Shown here piece by piece: positions 18,399-26,371 of a stretch of 64,000 nucleotides of DNA. A program made the position numbers and the translations under genes. This DNA comes from Flavobacteriales bacterium. Lineage in GTDB: Bacteria; Bacteroidota; Bacteroidia; Flavobacteriales_F; PHOS-HE28. Positions within the stretch are counted from its first letter, which is position 1. The number at the start of each line of letters is the position of its first letter. The notes below the pieces were generated by a model. That model made no database searches, was not told the origin of the DNA, and saw only the letters and a program-made list of their open reading frames with translations. The stretch is from positions 528,038-592,037 of the forward strand of contig JADKFY010000001.1 of the NCBI GenBank assembly GCA_016717305.1, in the 5' to 3' direction.

Positions 18399-18411
18399 GC
18401 AAGCGGCTTGT

Positions 18412-20925
18412 TCAAGGTTCCATCTCATCACCGCCACCAGGTTCCCGTCTTGGAGCACTGCCTTTCCTACGGAACAACGAGTCGCGCTGCTCGCCGAATT
18501 TCCACGTGAGCGTAAACTTGAAGAACCGCTGTTCCCTGCGGCTGAAGTTCTCTTGGTAGAGGAACGGCGTGTCAATGATGTTGCCCCACTTGCGGGAGTA
18601 GAACACATCGTTCACGGAAAATACCCCGGTCAACTTCTTCGTGAAGTCATGGGCGACCGAGGCGTCCAATCCATACTGGGCGATGCTCTTCCCTTGGGCA
18701 CGTATTTCCGGGCTTTCGTATTCGCCGTTCAGCTGTGCGGTCCAATCGCTCTTCTTTCCGAAGCGATAGCTCACGATCGCTTTCGCTTCCCAGTTGAACC
18801 CTTCATTGCGCGACCCACCTTGTGCGCTCGAGAGCGCAACATTGGTGTATTGCAACGTATTGCTCAAGGTTACTTGCATTCCTTTCACGGGATCAAGTTT
18901 CAAGATGTTCTCCCAACCGCCACCAGCGCTGTAACTGCCATTCACGTAGGTGGTCAAGGTGATCTGACCGGTCGTATCCCCCGGCAGCGGGGTTGCATAA
19001 CTGCTGATCACACCCGTGGTGTAACGGCCGTAAACGGATGTGAGCCACGTTGCTTTTCCGCCCAAGAAAGGGAGCAAGTGGTTCATTTCCGCCAGGTTGC
19101 TCATCTCCGGTGCAAGGGTGGGGTTGCCAATGCGCACATTTCGAGCATCGTTGAATTGGATGAAAGGGACCACTTGCCAATGCCGTGGCCTACCGATCTT
19201 CCGCGAGAAGTTGATCTGGAATTCCCGTTCACTGTCCTTCCAACGACGTACGATGTAAAGGGAAGGGAAAAGGGCCTTGTCCAGGTTGCCGAAACCATCC
19301 GGGTATTTGTAGCTGTATTGCTCGTCCTTGTCACGCAACTTGGCCTCGAACCACGATTGCTCGAAGCGAAGGCCCGCCATCAATGACCAGCTCTCGGTTA
19401 GTTTCCTGGACCAATTGATGTACGCCGCATTGATCATCTCGGTGATATCGTAATCATTGGAGAGTTGTGCATCGCGTACATCCGTACCTGCACTGGGGGT
19501 GGTCAAGAAGACTTCGAGGTAGGTATGGTCCAAACGCACGTTCCCTTTGATCCCATATTCCAATTTCGAGCGTTCACTGATCGGGTTCACGAAGTCGCTT
19601 TGGACAGTGTATTGGCTGTTTTGACTGCCACCGGTGTTGCGTTGGGATCGAGGCACTAGAGGTACGGTAGCATCATCGACGTTGCTGCCGGAAATATCCT
19701 GCGTGGACCAACTTTCGCGATCGTTGTTGTTGTAAGTGAAGTCCACCGTGTACTGCTTGCCCTCTTTAGGGGACTTGTGCAAGAACAGCAATTGCGAGGT
19801 GAGTCCGCCGAACTCCGTGTCCGACGAGTTGAGTTGTAATCCAGTGTTCAATAGTTCACGCCCCGGCCCGTAAGAGCTGAAATCCTGATGGTCGTACCCA
19901 TCGCGTTTGAAGGCACGATACGATTGGTTGAACGTCAATGTGCTGCGGTTGCTCACTTGGAAGTCCACCCCCAACCGGCCCCCGTTCATGCCCCTCCCGG
20001 ACCGGCTCCTTGCATCCTGATCGAAATAGCCTAGGATATCCCCATCCAAGAGGTCCGTTCTGCGTGTATCCCCATTCGTGGTGTTGCGTCCGGTATTGAA
20101 ATTGTAGGATAAGTTGAATCCCCAACGGCCCTGCTTCAAATTCAAATTGGCGCCCGCTTGGTAGCGATCATTCGTGCCAACCCCGGCTTGCAGTTGTCCA
20201 TTGTAACCGGGTTTCGTGTTCTTCTTCAGGATCACATTGAGGATACCGCCCGTACTGCTGGCATCGAAGGCCACTGAGGGATTGGTGATCAATTCGATGC
20301 GCTCGATATCACCGGCGGGAATTTGGTCCAGCACCATGGAAGTGGGCCTGCCATCGATCAGGATCTGCGGGTTGCTGCTGCGCATTTGCACGTTGCCGTC
20401 AATATCCACACTGAGCCCCGGTATGTTCTTCATCACATCCACCGCCGACCCTCCTTGTGTGCTCAGGTCTTTGTCCACATTGAAAACGCGACGGTCAACT
20501 TGCATGATCGTGGTGCTCTTTTCGCCGGTGACCTCGAACTCCTTCAACAGCTCGGCATCGGGTTCCAGCAACAAGTTCCCCAAATCTTGTTCCACGCTTT
20601 CCCGGGTCAGCGTCACGGTTTGTGAAAGTGGTCGATATCCGATGAAACTGATCGTGAGACGTAGAGTACCCAACGGGAGCTTCTCCAAGGAAAAATCGCC
20701 GTTGGGTCGCACGGTGGTGCCGTTGATCAAACTGTCGTTGCTGGCGGTGTAGACAGCCACAGTGGCGTATTCAGCTGGTTTCTTGGTGGTCGCATCCAAC
20801 ACTTTGCCGATCACTGTTCCGATCGCAGGAACTCCACTTGGTCGTTGGGCCATACCGGGCAATGCCAAGTATGGTGCGATCAATAGAAGCATAACGCGAA
20901 GTGTTCTTGAAAGTCGTTCGTACAT
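18412..20925 (-). CDS. TonB-dependent receptor-like outer-membrane beta-barrel protein
   Basis: An 837-residue outer-membrane protein. A signal peptide (to about residue 26, GMAQ) is followed by a carboxypeptidase-regulatory-like domain (about 36-120), a plug with QILIDGRPTSMVLDQIPAGDIERIELITNPS, and a large barrel of the OMP_b-brl_3 type common in Bacteroidota. The plug has the sequence VDVMKNIPGLSVDIDGNVQ, typical of receptors for unknown, possibly peptide or protein, substrates. The C-terminus is unusual in ending with a charged Gly/Arg/Glu tail after the last strand. A TACTTTTG promoter box lies about 25 bases upstream of the ATG. Confidence 0.87.
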   Translation of the reverse strand: MYERLSRTLRVMLLLIAPYLALPGMAQRPSGVPAIGTVIGKVLDATTKKPAEYATVAVYTASNDSLINGTTVRPNGDFSLEKLPLGTLRLTISFIGYRPLSQTVTLTRESVEQDLGNLLLEPDAELLKEFEVTGEKSTTIMQVDRRVFNVDKDLSTQGGSAVDVMKNIPGLSVDIDGNVQMRSSNPQILIDGRPTSMVLDQIPAGDIERIELITNPSVAFDASSTGGILNVILKKNTKPGYNGQLQAGVGTNDRYQAGANLNLKQGRWGFNLSYNFNTGRNTTNGDTRRTDLLDGDILGYFDQDARSRSGRGMNGGRLGVDFQVSNRSTLTFNQSYRAFKRDGYDHQDFSSYGPGRELLNTGLQLNSSDTEFGGLTSQLLFLHKSPKEGKQYTVDFTYNNNDRESWSTQDISGSNVDDATVPLVPRSQRNTGGSQNSQYTVQSDFVNPISERSKLEYGIKGNVRLDHTYLEVFLTTPSAGTDVRDAQLSNDYDITEMINAAYINWSRKLTESWSLMAGLRFEQSWFEAKLRDKDEQYSYKYPDGFGNLDKALFPSLYIVRRWKDSEREFQINFSRKIGRPRHWQVVPFIQFNDARNVRIGNPTLAPEMSNLAEMNHLLPFLGGKATWLTSVYGRYTTGVISSYATPLPGDTTGQITLTTYVNGSYSAGGGWENILKLDPVKGMQVTLSNTLQYTNVALSSAQGGSRNEGFNWEAKAIVSYRFGKKSDWTAQLNGEYESPEIRAQGKSIAQYGLDASVAHDFTKKLTGVFSVNDVFYSRKWGNIIDTPFLYQENFSRREQRFFKFTLTWKFGEQRDSLFRRKGSAPRREPGGGDEMEP

Positions 20926-20950
20926 AAAAGCGGCTTGGGAATACGGTGTG

Positions 20951-20958
20951 CAAAAGTA
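20951..20958 (-). promoter_or_regulatory. -7 box TACTTTTG for the outer-membrane receptor gene
   Basis: Minus-strand TACTTTTG matches TAnnTTTG exactly, 25 bases before the ATG at 20925. No clear -33 TTG is seen at the usual distance. Confidence 0.5.
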
Positions 20959-21064
20959 CCCGGCCGGACCGGGCTTTGTTCACCCTTCGATGACCCAATT
21001 GGCTGGAGGTTCAATGGACTGTTGGACTTTTCACATTTGTTGGCGGCACCACGGTAAAAAGAAA

Positions 21065-21091
21065 AACCCTTCCACTTGAGGTGGAAGGGTT
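21065..21091 (-). terminator. Terminator of the RNA-binding protein gene
   Basis: AACCCTTCCAC and GTGGAAGGGTT form a perfect 11-bp stem with loop TTGAG (CTCAA on the minus strand). Read on the minus strand it is followed by TTTCTTTTTACC. It lies 21 bases beyond the gene's stop. Confidence 0.85.
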
Positions 21092-21112
21092 CCTAGGAAA
21101 TTCGTTGTTTGC

Positions 21113-21607
21113 TCAGTAGTCGTCGTTGCGGCCACCACGATCGCCGCGGTCACCACCACGGTCTCCGCCGCGATCACCACCACGGTCTCCACCACCGCGA
21201 TAGCCTCCACGATCTCCACCGCGATCTCCACCACCTCCGCCGTATCCTCCGCGATCACCACCACGGTCACCACCGCCACCTCCGCGATAGCCTCCGCCAC
21301 CGCCGCCACCATATCCTCCGCGTGAGCCGCCACCGCCGCCGCCAAATCCACCACGATCACCTTCGGTGCGCGGGCGTGCCTCGTTCACCACCAGATCACG
21401 GCCATGGAAATTCTTCCCATTTGTGCCTTCAATAGCAGCACGACCACCTTCATCTGTTGCCATTTCCACGAAACCAAAGCCACGGCTGCGGTTGGTGGCC
21501 TTGTCCATAATGATCTTGGCCGAAGTAACCTCTCCAAAAGGTGCAAAAAGTTCCTGGAGGTCTTGGTCCTTTACGGTGTAAGGGACGTTGGCGACGTAAA
21601 TGTTCAT
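21113..21607 (-). CDS. RRM-domain RNA-binding protein with Gly/Arg/Asp-rich tail
   Basis: A 164-residue protein. Residues 1-80 form one RNA-recognition motif with RNP2 IYVANVPY (3-10) and RNP1 RGFGFVEM (42-49). From about residue 88 the sequence is RGG-box-like, made of repeated GGDRGG and GGYGGGGG units. This layout resembles bacterial and plant cold-inducible Gly-rich RNA-binding proteins, so a role in mRNA folding under stress is likely but inferred. The ATG at 21607 is used because the RRM begins there; the frame extends further upstream without domain support. An 82-base leader after the promoter leaves room for post-transcriptional control. Confidence 0.9.
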   Translation of the reverse strand: MNIYVANVPYTVKDQDLQELFAPFGEVTSAKIIMDKATNRSRGFGFVEMATDEGGRAAIEGTNGKNFHGRDLVVNEARPRTEGDRGGFGGGGGGSRGGYGGGGGGGYRGGGGGDRGGDRGGYGGGGGDRGGDRGGYRGGGDRGGDRGGDRGGDRGDRGGRNDDY

Positions 21608-21689
21608 GAGTTCTACTGACGTGGGTTTGTGTTTGTTTGTGCCTGTACCCCCATGGTCTCGCCAAAGCACAGGGGGCCGGTGGGCGAGG

Positions 21690-21719
21690 CGAAAGTAGGT
21701 GGAATTTGGATCGGTACAA
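21690..21719 (-). promoter_or_regulatory. -33/-7 promoter for the RNA-binding protein
   Basis: On the minus strand TTG (complement of 21717-21719), a 19-base spacer and TACTTTCG (complement of 21690-21697) fit the Bacteroidota promoter with one mismatch in the -7 box. The rest of the 299-base gap between this gene and the divergent adaptor gene shows nothing else recognisable. Confidence 0.5.
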
Positions 21720-21906
21720 TACCGAATGAGCCAAATCCATCTGCAATACCTAATCGTGTACGAGCGGCCTTAGGTGAAAAACAGGCAGAAACAGGGGTTT
21801 TGGAACGACATCCTTGTGTTCTAGCGTTCGGATCCCCGTTTCGTCATCCCTTAACCGGTCCGTCACAGGTTATGACGTTCCCCCGTTCAAGGTGCCCCAG
21901 ATTCGC

Positions 21907-23157
21907 ATGATGGATCGTGCCCTCGACCCCCGACTTGGCCAACGGAAACGCCTGTTCCTCTTCACTGGCATCACCGTCATTGGCCTATTGCTGGGATGGC
22001 TGCTCCTTAGCGGACTGGGCAGTGGAGGTGTTCGAGTGGATGCGGCCAAACTGAGCATCGGAACGGTGGAACGTGGTGTGTTCCGCGAATTCATTCCGGT
22101 CACAGGCACTGTGCAACCCGTGCAGACCGTGTTCTTGGATGCCCCCGAAGGTGGCACGGTGAAACAACGATTGGTGGAAGATGGTCATTTGGTGAAGGCC
22201 GGAGAGGCGATCATCGAACTGAGCAATCCGCAATTGCACATGGACGCGATCAATCGAGAGGCGCAGTTACTTGATCAACAGAATAACCTGCGCAACACGC
22301 GCCTCGCCATGGACCAGCAGACAACACGGTTGAAGGATGAATTTCTCAACTTGGGCAAAGACCTTCTTCAACTGGAGCGAGATGGCAAGGTCGATACGCG
22401 ATTGATGCGCGATTCATTGCTTGCAAAGAACACCTACCTCAGCAATCAGGAGCACCTCGCATACATGCGTGAGAAACGCATCCTGCTGGCCCAGAACCTG
22501 CGCACAGATTCCATCTTCCGGCAGTCGCAAGTGGGCCAGATCGCGAGCTCGTTGGACTTGATCCAGGAGAATTTGCGCTTCCTGAGAGAAAATCTCCAGA
22601 ACCTCGTTATCAAGGCACCTATCGACGGACAACTTAGCGGCTTGAACGCAGAGCTAGGCCAAACGAAACAACGCGGTGAACGGATCGCGCAGATCGACGT
22701 GCTCGATGGCTTCAAGGTGCGGGCGCGCATCCCCGAGCATTATGTGTCACGCGTGAGCACCGGACAACAAGGCACGTTCGCACATGCCGGTGGTACGCAC
22801 ACGATCGAGGTCTTCAAGGTGTACCCGGAAGTGAGCAATGGCGAGTTCGATGTGGACCTGCGCTTTGTTGGTGATGCGCCGATCGACATCCGACGTGGGC
22901 AGACCTTTCAGGTGCGCCTACAACTGAGCGAGGACATGGAAGCGGTGATGCTTCCCCGCGGACCTTTCTTTCAAGATAGCGGTGGTCAATGGGTGTACGT
23001 GGTGGATGCCGACGGGAAGGCGACCAAGCGCGGAGTCCAACTCGGCCGCCAGAATCCAGACCAGTATGAAGTGCTCAATGGACTACAACCCGGAGACCGT
23101 GTGGTCACCAGCCGATACAATGCTTTCAACGACGCCGACGAACTCATCATCCAGTAG
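21907..23157 (+). CDS. HlyD/MacA-like efflux periplasmic adaptor
   Basis: About 416 residues: a cytoplasmic N-terminus, one membrane anchor (LFLFTGITVIGLLLGWLLL, about 16-34), then the membrane-fusion-protein layout. A lipoyl half-motif (GTVKQRLVEDGHLVKAGEAIIEL), a long coiled-coil hairpin rich in Gln/Leu/Arg (about 115-225), and the second half-motif LVIKAPIDGQLSGL are visible, followed by a beta-barrel and membrane-proximal domain. It would bridge an inner-membrane ABC pump to an outer-membrane channel. The ATG at 21907 or 21910 starts the protein. The ATPase and two permease genes downstream, in the same direction, complete a MacAB-like export system. Substrate unknown. Confidence 0.88.
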   Translation: MMDRALDPRLGQRKRLFLFTGITVIGLLLGWLLLSGLGSGGVRVDAAKLSIGTVERGVFREFIPVTGTVQPVQTVFLDAPEGGTVKQRLVEDGHLVKAGEAIIELSNPQLHMDAINREAQLLDQQNNLRNTRLAMDQQTTRLKDEFLNLGKDLLQLERDGKVDTRLMRDSLLAKNTYLSNQEHLAYMREKRILLAQNLRTDSIFRQSQVGQIASSLDLIQENLRFLRENLQNLVIKAPIDGQLSGLNAELGQTKQRGERIAQIDVLDGFKVRARIPEHYVSRVSTGQQGTFAHAGGTHTIEVFKVYPEVSNGEFDVDLRFVGDAPIDIRRGQTFQVRLQLSEDMEAVMLPRGPFFQDSGGQWVYVVDADGKATKRGVQLGRQNPDQYEVLNGLQPGDRVVTSRYNAFNDADELIIQ

Positions 23158-23199
23158 TATGGGCCGGAAATTTCCCGCACCGACAAAATCGAAAAGAAC

Positions 23200-23895
23200 A
23201 TGAGCCTACTAAGAACAACCGCCCTCTCGAAAGTCTACCGTACGGATACCGTGGAGACCACTGCTCTCAACGCTGTTGATATCGCGATCGCGAGAGGCGA
23301 ATTCGTGGCGATCATGGGACCCAGCGGCTGTGGAAAATCCACCTTGTTGAACATCGTTGGTCTACTGGATGCACCCAGTAGCGGAGCCTACTTCGTGAAC
23401 GGCGACGACGTGAGCGGATTCAACGAACGCAAGCGTGCCGAACTGCGGAAGAACACCATCGGCTTCGTGTTCCAGAGCTTCAACCTGATCGATGAACTCA
23501 CTGTGGAACAGAACATCGAACTGCCGTTGATCTACACGAACCTCCCGAAGGCAGAACGTAAGCAGCGTACACAGGAGGCCATGGAGCGCATGAACATCGT
23601 GCATCGAGCAAAGCACTTTCCGCAGCAACTCAGCGGTGGTCAGCAACAGCGGGTGGCCATTGCACGCGCCGTGGTGAACCGACCTCAACTGATCCTCGCT
23701 GACGAACCGACAGGGAACTTGGACAGTGCCATGGGTGAAGAAGTGATGGACCTGCTCACGGAATTGAATAAGGGTGGCACAACGGTGATCATCGTAACGC
23801 ACAGCATGCGTGATGCCGGTTACGCCCGAAGGACGATCAAGCTATTGGACGGCAAGGTGGTTGATCCCGGAATACCTGTCAGCACAATACTCTGA
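23200..23895 (+). CDS. MacB/LolD-type ABC transporter ATP-binding protein
   Basis: A 231-residue nucleotide-binding subunit. Walker A is GPSGCGKST (about 40-48), the Q-loop region FVFQSFNLIDELT, the signature LSGGQQQRVAIARA, Walker B LILADEPTGNLDS and the switch histidine IVTHS. The ATPase subfamily is the one paired with FtsX-like permeases (LolD, MacB, FtsE), which use ATP for mechanotransmission. It lies 42 bases after the adaptor gene and 10 bases before the first permease, so they form one operon. Confidence 0.93.
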   Translation: MSLLRTTALSKVYRTDTVETTALNAVDIAIARGEFVAIMGPSGCGKSTLLNIVGLLDAPSSGAYFVNGDDVSGFNERKRAELRKNTIGFVFQSFNLIDELTVEQNIELPLIYTNLPKAERKQRTQEAMERMNIVHRAKHFPQQLSGGQQQRVAIARAVVNRPQLILADEPTGNLDSAMGEEVMDLLTELNKGGTTVIIVTHSMRDAGYARRTIKLLDGKVVDPGIPVSTIL

Positions 23896-23905
23896 CCCAC
23901 TTCAC

Positions 23906-26341
23906 ATGCTTCGCAACTACCTCCTGATTGCTTGGCGCAACCTGAAGCGCGACACCCTGTTCACGGCACTGAACGTGATCGGCCTAGCGATCGGCATCGT
24001 GGCCTGTCTGCTCATCTATATCTACATACAGGATGAACTCAGCTACGATGCGCACCATGCGAAGGCGGATCGGATCTACCGCATCCAAGCGCATTACACC
24101 TTCGGCGATACGCAGGATGATTTCGGCATCACACCCTACCCGATCATCGGTGCATTGCTGAACGAGTATCCGGACATCGAGAGCGGGGTATCCCTATTCC
24201 AACTTGGGCAAACGACGTTGGAATACAAAGGCGCATCGTACACCACAGAGGACGGATACAACGCGGACACGGCGACCTTCCGGGTCTTCGACTTCACCTT
24301 CACACATGGTGGGCCGGATGCGCTGGACGAACCGGACAACATCGTGATCATGCAGGAAATGGCCACGCGCATGTTCGGTATGGAAGACCCGATCGGCAAG
24401 TTGGTCACACGTGCCGGACGCACCCTGAAAGTGGCTGGTGTGATCGACGGAAAGGCAGAGAACACGCACATCCCGATGGGTGTTTTCATGAGCCGACTGG
24501 GCATTCCGCCACAAGCCCATGAACAGCTCTCCCAGAGTTGGGGGAACAACAGCTGCTACAACTACCTCGTGCTCGCGCCAGGTGCGGACGAACAAGCATT
24601 CCAAGCGAAAATGGACGCTTTCGTCACCAAGTACATCATACCGGCATGGGGTGGTCAGGACTTCCAAGGGAGCATTCGTTTCAACTTGGAGCCTTTGCGC
24701 GAGGTCCACTTCAACAACGCACTGATCTACGATACGCCGAAGAAAGGCAACAAGGCCTACGTCACGCTCTTCGCCATCGTGGCGATCTTGATCCTAGCGA
24801 TCGCGTGCATCAACTACATCAACATGAGCACCGCCGATGCCACACGACGTGCCAAAGAAGTAGCACTGCGCAAAGTGAGCGGCGCACAACGCGGCCAGCT
24901 TGTCGCGCAATTCATCGGCGGTAGTGTCCTCATTGCGTTGATCGGCATTTTGGTGGCGCTCGTGTTGCTATGGCTCTTTCTACCGGCCTTCAACGAACTC
25001 ACGGGCAAGACCATCAGCATGGGCTACGCGATGCGCGGTGGCTTCCTTGCTGTCCTCCTCGGGATCGTTCTGGTGATCGGTGTGCTCGCAGGCAGCTATC
25101 CGGCCTTCTTCCTCAGTCGTTTTAGTCCGCAACTGTTGCTGAAAGAAGGCCTGGCCAGCGGAGCAGGAAGTGGTCGTGTGCGCAAGCTGCTCATGGGTGT
25201 GCAATTCGCCATTGCGCTCTTCATGGTGGTCGGTACGCTCGCTGTATTCGCACAACTGCACTGGTTGCGCACCACGGACATGGGCTTCCGAAAGGAGAAC
25301 CTGGTCAGCATCGCCATGCCCGAACCACGTGGCGAAGACACACTTGCGTGGGATGCCTTACGCACCGTGAAGACCGAGCTCTTGCGCAACAGTTTCGTCA
25401 TGGGCGGTTCCTATACACAGAGCATTCCAGGTCAGAATGGCGGTCGTTGGGTATTGGAAGTGAACACCGCGGAAGGGCGGATCAACAAGCCCATGCCCAC
25501 CATGAGCAGCGATGCGGATTTCCCAGCACTGATCGGCGTTGACCTCGCAGCCGGGCGATACTTCGACCCGACCATTCCGAGCGATGCCAACAACGCCGTG
25601 ATGGTGAACGAAAGCGCGGTGCAGGCATTTGGGTGGAAGGACCCTTTGTCCGAGCACATCTACGTTGGTGGTGATGATGAAGCTGATCCACCGCAACCGG
25701 AACAAGCCCTTACTGTGATCGGCGTGGTGAAGGACTTCCACTACACCAGCATGCATACGCCGATCGAGCCACTTGTGATGTTCCAGAGCAACCGCCGCTA
25801 CGGAGCGCGCAACTTGGTTCTGCGCATGGCACCCGGCGATGTGGCTCAGCAGATGGGCACATTGGAGGCAGAGTGGAAGCGCCTGTTCCCGAACGACCCG
25901 TGGGAAGCAACCTTCCTCACCGACAGCATCGCGCAACTGTATCAAGCCGAAGACAAATTGTTCCGCGTCTTCACCGGCTTCGCTGTGTTGACCTTGCTGC
26001 TCACCATCATGGGCCTATACGGCCTTGCTTATTTCACCGTGAAGCAGCGCACGCGGGAGGTCGGCATTCGCCGCGTGATGGGAGCGCCACTGTCGGACAT
26101 AATTGCACGGATGAACAAAGAGTTCGTCGTACTGCTCGGACTTGCGATGCTCGTTGCATTTCCGCTCGCGGTGTACGCCATTGGTCGTTGGTTGGAGAGC
26201 TTCGCCTACCACACGCACATATCCCCGCTATTGTACGTGGGAGCCTTGTTGGTGACGCTGGTCGTTACCGTCCTCACCGTTACCGTCCAAGCGTACAAGG
26301 CCGCATTGGCCGATCCCGTGAAGGCATTGCGCCATGAATGA
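23906..26341 (+). CDS. FtsX/MacB-like ABC transporter permease (first copy)
   Basis: An 811-residue inner-membrane protein. The first membrane segment (ALNVIGLAIGIVACLLIYIYI, about 20-40) is followed by a MacB periplasmic core. The first FtsX domain has AIVAILILAIACINYINMSTA and RAKEVALRKVSGAQRGQL; a second periplasmic part and second FtsX domain (VLTLLLTIMGLYGLAYF and REVGIRRVMGAP) follow. This double-FtsX architecture is common for Bacteroidota. The ATG at 23906 is chosen because it leads directly into MLRNYLLIAWRNL, the family N-terminus. It is paralogous to the next gene. Confidence 0.9.
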   Translation: MLRNYLLIAWRNLKRDTLFTALNVIGLAIGIVACLLIYIYIQDELSYDAHHAKADRIYRIQAHYTFGDTQDDFGITPYPIIGALLNEYPDIESGVSLFQLGQTTLEYKGASYTTEDGYNADTATFRVFDFTFTHGGPDALDEPDNIVIMQEMATRMFGMEDPIGKLVTRAGRTLKVAGVIDGKAENTHIPMGVFMSRLGIPPQAHEQLSQSWGNNSCYNYLVLAPGADEQAFQAKMDAFVTKYIIPAWGGQDFQGSIRFNLEPLREVHFNNALIYDTPKKGNKAYVTLFAIVAILILAIACINYINMSTADATRRAKEVALRKVSGAQRGQLVAQFIGGSVLIALIGILVALVLLWLFLPAFNELTGKTISMGYAMRGGFLAVLLGIVLVIGVLAGSYPAFFLSRFSPQLLLKEGLASGAGSGRVRKLLMGVQFAIALFMVVGTLAVFAQLHWLRTTDMGFRKENLVSIAMPEPRGEDTLAWDALRTVKTELLRNSFVMGGSYTQSIPGQNGGRWVLEVNTAEGRINKPMPTMSSDADFPALIGVDLAAGRYFDPTIPSDANNAVMVNESAVQAFGWKDPLSEHIYVGGDDEADPPQPEQALTVIGVVKDFHYTSMHTPIEPLVMFQSNRRYGARNLVLRMAPGDVAQQMGTLEAEWKRLFPNDPWEATFLTDSIAQLYQAEDKLFRVFTGFAVLTLLLTIMGLYGLAYFTVKQRTREVGIRRVMGAPLSDIIARMNKEFVVLLGLAMLVAFPLAVYAIGRWLESFAYHTHISPLLYVGALLVTLVVTVLTVTVQAYKAALADPVKALRHE

Positions 26342-26371
26342 CCGTTTGGCTCATCACTTGATCTTCCGATC

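Noticed and set aside
21109..21435. Plus-strand His/Arg-rich open frame
   Set aside because: Antisense of the Gly/Arg/Asp-rich tail of the RNA-binding protein; no start region or domain support.
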